Positions 57,701-64,000 of a stretch of 64,000 nt of DNA are shown piece after piece. The position numbers and the translations under genes were made by a program. This DNA comes from Doris montereyensis. Its lineage: Eukaryota > Mollusca > Gastropoda > Nudibranchia > Dorididae. Position 1 is the first letter of the stretch. Each line of letters opens with the position of its first letter. The stretch covers positions 1 through 64,000 of the forward strand of contig JAXRKP010001285.1 in NCBI GenBank assembly GCA_037039925.1, written 5' to 3'. Below the pieces are notes generated by a model. That model did not search any database. It saw only the letters and a program-made list of their open reading frames with translations, and had not been told where the DNA came from.

Positions 57701-60700
57701 AAGTAGAAAGAAAATGAAAAGAAAGCCTCTAATTAACAAAGAAAAATCTAAAAGAAACCTAATTAATGGAGTTTTGAAAAGGCTAAGGGTGTGCATCTAA
57801 AAAGATGTAGGCACTAACAGTAAAAGAAAGATCTAAAAGATGTAGAACCTACCACTAATGTAAAAGAAGATGAAATGAAGAAGAAAAGAAGAAGAAAAAA
57901 AAAAGAAGAAGAAAAGAAGAAGATGTAACTAATGAAAAGAAAAAGAATCTAAGCAACATGTAACTAAGAGTTTTGACAAAGAAAAAGGGTCACCCTTGTC
58001 ATTTGTCTTTTTGAAAAAAATCTAGAGAGAAAAGAAAGAAGTAGAACCTGTGCCACTAATGGAGTTTTGACAAAAGGCTAAGGATGTGCATCTAAAAGAT
58101 GAACCTGTGCCAAATGGAGTAAAAGGCTAAAGAAACCATGTGCCACTACAGTTTTGAAAAGGTTTTAGTTTCAACCATCAATGGAGTTTTGACCATTTCC
58201 ACAGTAAAACAAAGAAAGTGCAAAAGATGACCAAGAGTAGAACCTATGGCAAGATGTAAGTAATGGAGTTTTGACAAAGAGGCTGTGCATCTATAGCAAG
58301 AACCACTAATGGAGTTTTGACAAAGGCTAAGGGTGTGCATCTATAGCAAGATTAAATAAAGTTTGACAAAGGCTAAACCTGCATCTGCAAGATGTAAAAA
58401 GAAGCTAAAATAGCATCTATTAACTACAACAGTAAAAGTAACAACACAAAGGCTAAGAAAAATCAAAAGTACAGTAATGGAAGTTTGACAAAGGCTAAAA
58501 CCTACCAACAGTAAAAGAAAAAAAAGGCTAGAACATTATCAAGATTATATAAGGATTGCACTTAAAAGATCCTTGCCTACTAATGGAGTTTTGAAAAAAC
58601 TAAGGGTGTGCATCTACCAACATGTAAGTAATGATAGGGTGTGCATCTATAGCAACAATTTTGAAAAAGGCTAGAACCTGCATCTATAGCAAGATAGCAA
58701 GATGTAGAACCTGCATCTATAGCAAGATAATGGAAGAAAAAGTAGCATCTACCAAGATGTAAAAGAAATGGAGTTTGACAAAGGCTAGAACATCTATAGC
58801 AAGATGTAAAGTAATGGAGTTTTGAAAGAAATCTAAATGAACCACTAATGGAGTTTTGAAAGAAAGATCTATAAAGATGAACCATGTGCCACTAATGGAG
58901 TTTTGAAGAAGGCTAAGGATGTTAGTAGAACCTTTTGAAAAGGCTAAGAAAGTGCATCTAAAAGATGTACCATGTGCCAACAGTTTTGACAAAGAAAAAG
59001 GGTTGAACCTACCAAGATGTAAAGTGCCACTAATGGAGTTTTGACAAAGGCTAAGGACATCTATAGCAAGATGTAAAATGTGCCAAAGAAAACAAAGGCT
59101 AGGTGTGCATCTACCAACATGTAATGGAGTTTTGACAAAGGCTAAGGGTGTGCATCTAGAAAGAAAGATGTACCAGTAATGGAGTTTTGACAAAGGCTAA
59201 GATTATTATCTATAGCAAGATGTACCATGTGCCACTAATGGAGTTTTGACAAAGGCTAAGGGTGTGCATCTATGTAGAACTACCAAAGGCTAAGGATAAA
59301 GATGTACCATGTGCCCACTAATGGAGTTTTGACAAAGGCTAAGGATGTGCATCTATAGCAAGATGTACCAGTGCCATAATGGAGTTTTGACAAAGACTAA
59401 GGATGTGCATCTATAGCAAGATGTACTAAAGATGTACCACTAATGGAGTTTTGACAAGGCTAAGGAGGTGTGCAAGAAAGAACAAATAAATGTGCATCTA
59501 TAGCAAGATGTGCCAGTAATGGAGTTTGACAAAGGCTAAGGATGTGCCTACTAAGAGTTGTGCCACACTAATGGAGTTTTGACAAAGGCTGAAAAGAAAA
59601 AGGATGCATCTATAGCAAGATGTACCATGTGCCACTAATGAAATGGAGTTTTGACAAAGGCTAGAATCTACCAACAATGGAGTTTTGTTTTGACAAAGGC
59701 TAAGGGTGTGCATCTAAGCAAGATGAACCAACCAGTTTTTGACAAAAGGCTAAGGGTGTGCATCTATAGCAAGATGTTGTACCAAATGGAGTTTTGACAA
59801 GATCTATAGCAAGATGTACCATGTGCCACTAATGGAGTTTTGAAAAATGTAGACAAAAAGGCCAGGGTGTGCATCTAGCAAGATGTACCACTAATGGAGT
59901 TTGACAAAGGCTAAGGGTGTGCATCTATAATGTACCATGATGAACCAAAGGCTAAGGTGTGGCATCTATAGCAAGATGTACCACTAATGGAGTTTTGACA
60001 AAGGCTTTTAGTAAAATGTACCATGGAGAAAAAGAAGTAGAAGCGAACCTACCAACATGCAAACTAATGGATTTAGTCAAGTGTGCATCTATAGCAAGAT
60101 GTACCATTGCCACTAATGGAGTTTTGACAAAGTCTATGGATGTGCATCTATAGCAAGATTACCATGTGTTGTGGAGTTTTGACAAAGGCTAAGGGTGTGC
60201 ATCTATAGCAAGATGTAACATGCTCCACTAATGGAGTTTTGATGTCACATCCTTTCTGTGGCTAATGGAGGTTTGACAAATGCCTTATCCCATCTATAGC
60301 AAGATGTACCACTAATGGAGTTTTGCCAACCTTTTCCAATAAAGTTTTGACAAAGGCTAAGGATGTGCATCTATAGCAAGATGTACCACTAATGGAGTTT
60401 TGACAAAGGCTATATGGCAAAGTGCCAACTAATGGAGTTTGACAAAGGCTAAGGAACAACAGACTGAAATGGAAACAAAGGCTAAGCTGCCAACCTTTCC
60501 AATAAAAGTTTTGACAAGAGCTAAGGGTGTGCATCTATAGAGTTTTGACAAAGGCTACATCTACAGCTGCCAGTAATGGAGTTTTGACAAAGGCTAAGGG
60601 TGTGCATGCATAAGATGTCTGTGCCACTAATGGAGTTTTGACAAGCAAGATGTACCAGTAATGGAGTTTTGACCCGATTCCCATCCTGATAGATGTACCA

Positions 60701-62600
60701 TGTGCCACTAATGGAGTTTTGACAAAGGCTAAGATTGCATCTATAGCAAGATGTACCAGTAATGGCGTTTGACAAAGGCTGTGCATCTATAGCAAGATGT
60801 TTGACCATGTAGTTAAAATGTACCACTAATGGAGTTTTGAAATTTAAGGGTGTGCATCTATGAACTAATGGAGTTTTAAGATGTACTATCCTTTCTCCTG
60901 AAATGGAGTTGGCCCTAAGACAAACTGTACCAGTAATATTTTAAAATATTTATCTATAGCAAGATGTACCACTAATGGAGTTTTGACAAAGGCAAAGGGT
61001 GTGCATCTATAGCAAGATGTACCATGTGCCACTAATGAGTTTTGAAATAAGGATGTGCATCTATAGCAAGAAAATAGTTTTTGCACTAATGTGCATCTAT
61101 AGCTAGATTTTGACAAAGGCTAAGGCTGTGCATCTATAGCAAACTGTGCCAAATGGAGTTTTGACAAAAATCATCGCATCTATATCAAAACCATTCACTA
61201 ATGGAGTTTTGACAAAAGGCTAAGGGTGTGCATCTATAGCAAGATGTACAATCTTCCACTAATAGTTTTGACAAAGGCTAAGATGAACCAGCAGGAGTTT
61301 TGACAAAGCCATAGTTAAACTAAAAAATGAGTTTTGACAGGATTGAATCTAAAAGATGTACCATGTGCCAAAAAAAGTTTTGACAAAGGCTGCATCTATA
61401 GCAAATGATGTATGTGCCATGTGCACTTTCCACTAATGGAGTTTTGACAAAAGGCTAAGGATGTGCATCTATAGCAAGATGTACCATGTAAGTGGAAGGA
61501 TGTGCATCTATAGTAAGATGACCAGTGCTTTAATCAGTCAAAACGCTAATGGATGCATCTATAGCAAGATGTATGGCCACTAATGGAGTTTTGACAAAGG
61601 CTAAGGCATCTGGTAAAATTATATTCCACTAATGGAGTTTTGACAAAAAGAAGGATGTGCATCTATAGCCTATGTACCAGTAAAAAAAAAGGCTGGAGCA
61701 TTTAAAGATGACCACTAATGGAGGACAGAAATCGACTGTGCATCTATAGCAAATGGCCATGTAACTAATGGAGTTTGCATCCCTATTACATCAACTCAAG
61801 ATGTACCACTAATGGAGTTTTGACAAAGGCTAAGGGTGTGCATCTATAGCAAGATGTCCCATGTACCAGCTGGATTTTGACAAAGCTAATGGATGCCCAT
61901 GTACCACTAATGGAGTTTGACAAAGGCTAAGGGTGTAATCTATAGCAAGATGTACCATCTGCCACTAATGGAGTGGAGCCAGGACTTTGAATAGCAAAAA
62001 CCACTAATAATAAACCGAATTTGCATGTTCAAAGTACCACTAATGCGTTTTTGACAAAGGCTAGATGTACCATGTGCCACTAATGGAGTTTGAGTTTATC
62101 ATTATGAAGATGAAGAAGAAGAAGAAGAAAAAGAAGAATGTGCATCTATAAAGATGTACCATGTTACCAAATGGAGTTTTGACAAAGGCTAAGGATGTGC
62201 ATCTATAGCAAGATGAAGAAGAAGTTTTGAAAAGGCTAAGGGTGTGCATCTATAGCAGAGGTACCATGACGAAAGACAAAGGCTGTGCATTTGTCCTGTG
62301 CCACTAATGGAGTTTTGACAAAGGCTAAGGGTGTGAATCTGCAGATGCATGTGCCACTATAAAGGCTAGATGCAAAGGCTAAGGGTGTGCATCTAAGGCA
62401 AGACAACTAATGGAGTTTGACAAAAGGCTAAGGGTGTCACTCAAGATCCACTAATCCTAAAAACAAGATCTACCATGTGCCACTAAAAAAAAGGGCAGGT
62501 GTGCATCTAAAGCAAGATGTACCAGTTTGACTTTTTGAGGCTAAGGGTGTGCATCTATCTAAAGGCTAAGGGTGTGCATCTAAAGATGGTGTTTGACAAA
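54790..62600. repeat. Mosaic zone mixing the ~33 bp and 60 bp satellites
   Basis: Words of the left satellite (GTAGAACCTACCAACAGTAA) and of the right one (ATCTATAGCAAGATGTACC, TAATGGAGTTTTGACAAAGG) alternate irregularly, often spliced within a unit. Scraps of the unique sequence at 54.8-56.4 kb recur, for example ATCCTTTCTGTGG with AAATGCCTTATCCC at 54.82 and 60.24 kb. No gene is seen. Confidence 0.8.
56030..56106 (+). mobile_element. Possible tRNA-like SINE head
   Basis: GTGGCAGTGGTTTGACTTTG followed by CTGGGCTCAAATCCCATGCC resembles an A box and a B box at tRNA-like distance. No tail or body was delimited. Confidence 0.35.
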
Positions 62601-64000
62601 TGTGCCACTAATGGAGTTTTGACAAAGGCTAAGGGTGTGCATCTAAACCATGTGCCACTAAAACAAAACACATGACATGTGCATCTATAGCAAGATGTAC
62701 CATATCCACTAATGGAGTTTTGACAAAGCTAAGGATGTGCATCTATAGCAAAATGTACCATGTGCCACTAATGGAGTTTTGACAAAGGCTAAGGGTGTGC
62801 ATCTATAGCAAGATGTACCATGTGCCACTTAATGGAGTTTTGACAAAAGGCTAAGGATGTGCATCTATAGCAAGATGTACCATGTGCCACTAATGGAGTT
62901 TTGACAAAGGCTAAGGGTGTGCATCTAGTAAGATGTACCATGTGCCACTAATGGAGTTTTGACAAAGGCTAAGGGTGTGCATCTATAGCAAGATGTACCA
63001 TGTGCACTAATGGAGTTTTGACAAAGGCTAAGGATGTGCATCTATAGCAAGATGTACCATGTGCCAATGGAGTTTTGACAAAGGCTAAGGGGTGTGCATC
63101 TATAGCAAGATGTACCATGTGCCACTAATGGAGTTTTGACAAAGGCTAAGGATGTGCATCTATAGCAAGATGTACCATGTGCCACTAATGGAGTTTTGAC
63201 AAAGGCTAAGGATGTGCATCTATAGTAAGATGTACCATGTACCACTAATGGAGTTTTGACAAAGGCTAAGGGTGTGCATCTATAGCAAGATGTACCATAT
63301 TACATGGAGTTTTAGACAAAGGCTAATGGAGTTGTACCATGTGCCACTAATGGAGTTTTGACAAAGGCTAAGGATGTGCATCTATAGCAAGATGTACCAC
63401 TAATGGAGTTTTGACAAAGGCTAAGGATGTGCATCTATAGCAAGATGTACCATGTTTTGCCACTAATGGAGTTTTGACAAAGGCTAAGGGTGTGCATCTA
63501 TAGCAAGATGTACCATGTACCACTAATGGAGTTTTGACAAAGGCTAAGGGTGTGCATCTATAGCAAGATGTGCATCTATAGCAAGATGTACCATGTACCA
63601 AATGGAGTTTTGACAAAGGCTAAGGGTGTGCATCTATAGCAAGATGTACCATGTACCACTAATGGAGTTTTGACAAAGGCTAAGGGTGTGCATCTATAGC
63701 AAGATGTACCATGTACCATTAATGGAGTTTTGACAAAGGCTAAGGGTGTGCATCTATAGCAAGATGTACCATGTACCACTAATGGAGTTTTTTGACAAAG
63801 GCTAAGGGTGTGCATCTATAGCAAGATGTACCACTAATGGAGTTTTGACAAAGGCTAAGGGTGTGCATCTATAGCAAGATGTACCACTAATGGAGTTTTG
63901 ACTAATGGAGTTTTGACAAAGGCTAAGGGTGTGCATCTATAGCAAGATGTACCATGTGCCACTAATGGAGTTTTGACAAAGGCTAAGGGTTTTGACAAAG
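62600..64000. repeat. 60 bp satellite, running off the window
   Basis: The unit is GTGCATCTATAGCAAGATGT, ACCATGTGCCACTAATGGAG and TTTTGACAAAGGCTAAGGGT. Copies are close to uniform here. The 60 bp period is 20 codons, so repeat-peptide frames appear on the minus strand. Confidence 0.95.

Overview
The window is eukaryotic nuclear DNA from an animal, most likely a marine mollusc and probably a gastropod. That guess rests on one spliced metazoan gene, on tRNA-derived SINEs, on a non-LTR retrotransposon, and on extreme amounts of micro- and minisatellite DNA of the kind common in gastropod genomes. The species cannot be fixed by reading alone. There is no prokaryotic signature, and most long open frames are artefacts of tandem repeats.

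The only protein-coding host gene I can support is NOMO (nodal modulator / BOS complex subunit), on the minus strand from about 51.59 kb down to about 30.3 kb. Ten exons with canonical AG/GT borders and mutually consistent phases encode roughly the last four fifths of the protein: the lumenal Ig-like/carboxypeptidase-regulatory-like repeats, the C-terminal membrane helix and a short tail. The N-terminal exons lie beyond 64 kb or are missing. At least five single-base indels, most placeable in short homopolymers, break the frame, while splice sites and conserved residues are intact. This looks more like consensus error than decay of the gene.

Layout: 0-8.7 kb holds micro- and compound satellites (ATC, AGT, TACA, GAT, GA/ACAG) with one SINE. 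8.7-11.3 kb is largely unique sequence with no recognised gene. 11.3-13.1 kb is a 1.8 kb (TATG)n array. 13.1-22.65 kb is a palindromic block: two copies of one LINE, head to head, around a 5.2 kb satellite with 44 bp and 36 bp units. 22.65-30.3 kb is mostly unique, with small minisatellites and SINEs. 30.3-51.6 kb is the NOMO gene, whose introns carry almost every repeat type, including a 2.3 kb TTAA-flanked foldback element in the last intron. 51.6-54.8 kb is a ~33 bp array, 54.8-62.6 kb is a zone in which two satellites and unique scraps are intermixed, and 62.6 kb to the end is a clean 60 bp satellite that runs off the window.

The most interesting pattern is that satellites in NOMO introns appear to have grown out of local functional sequence. 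A 19 bp array copies the 5' splice site of the exon it touches, a 52 bp array begins at another donor, and two more arrays (63 bp and ~33 bp) grow out of the 5' end of a short dispersed repeat that occurs at least eleven times, always in one orientation.
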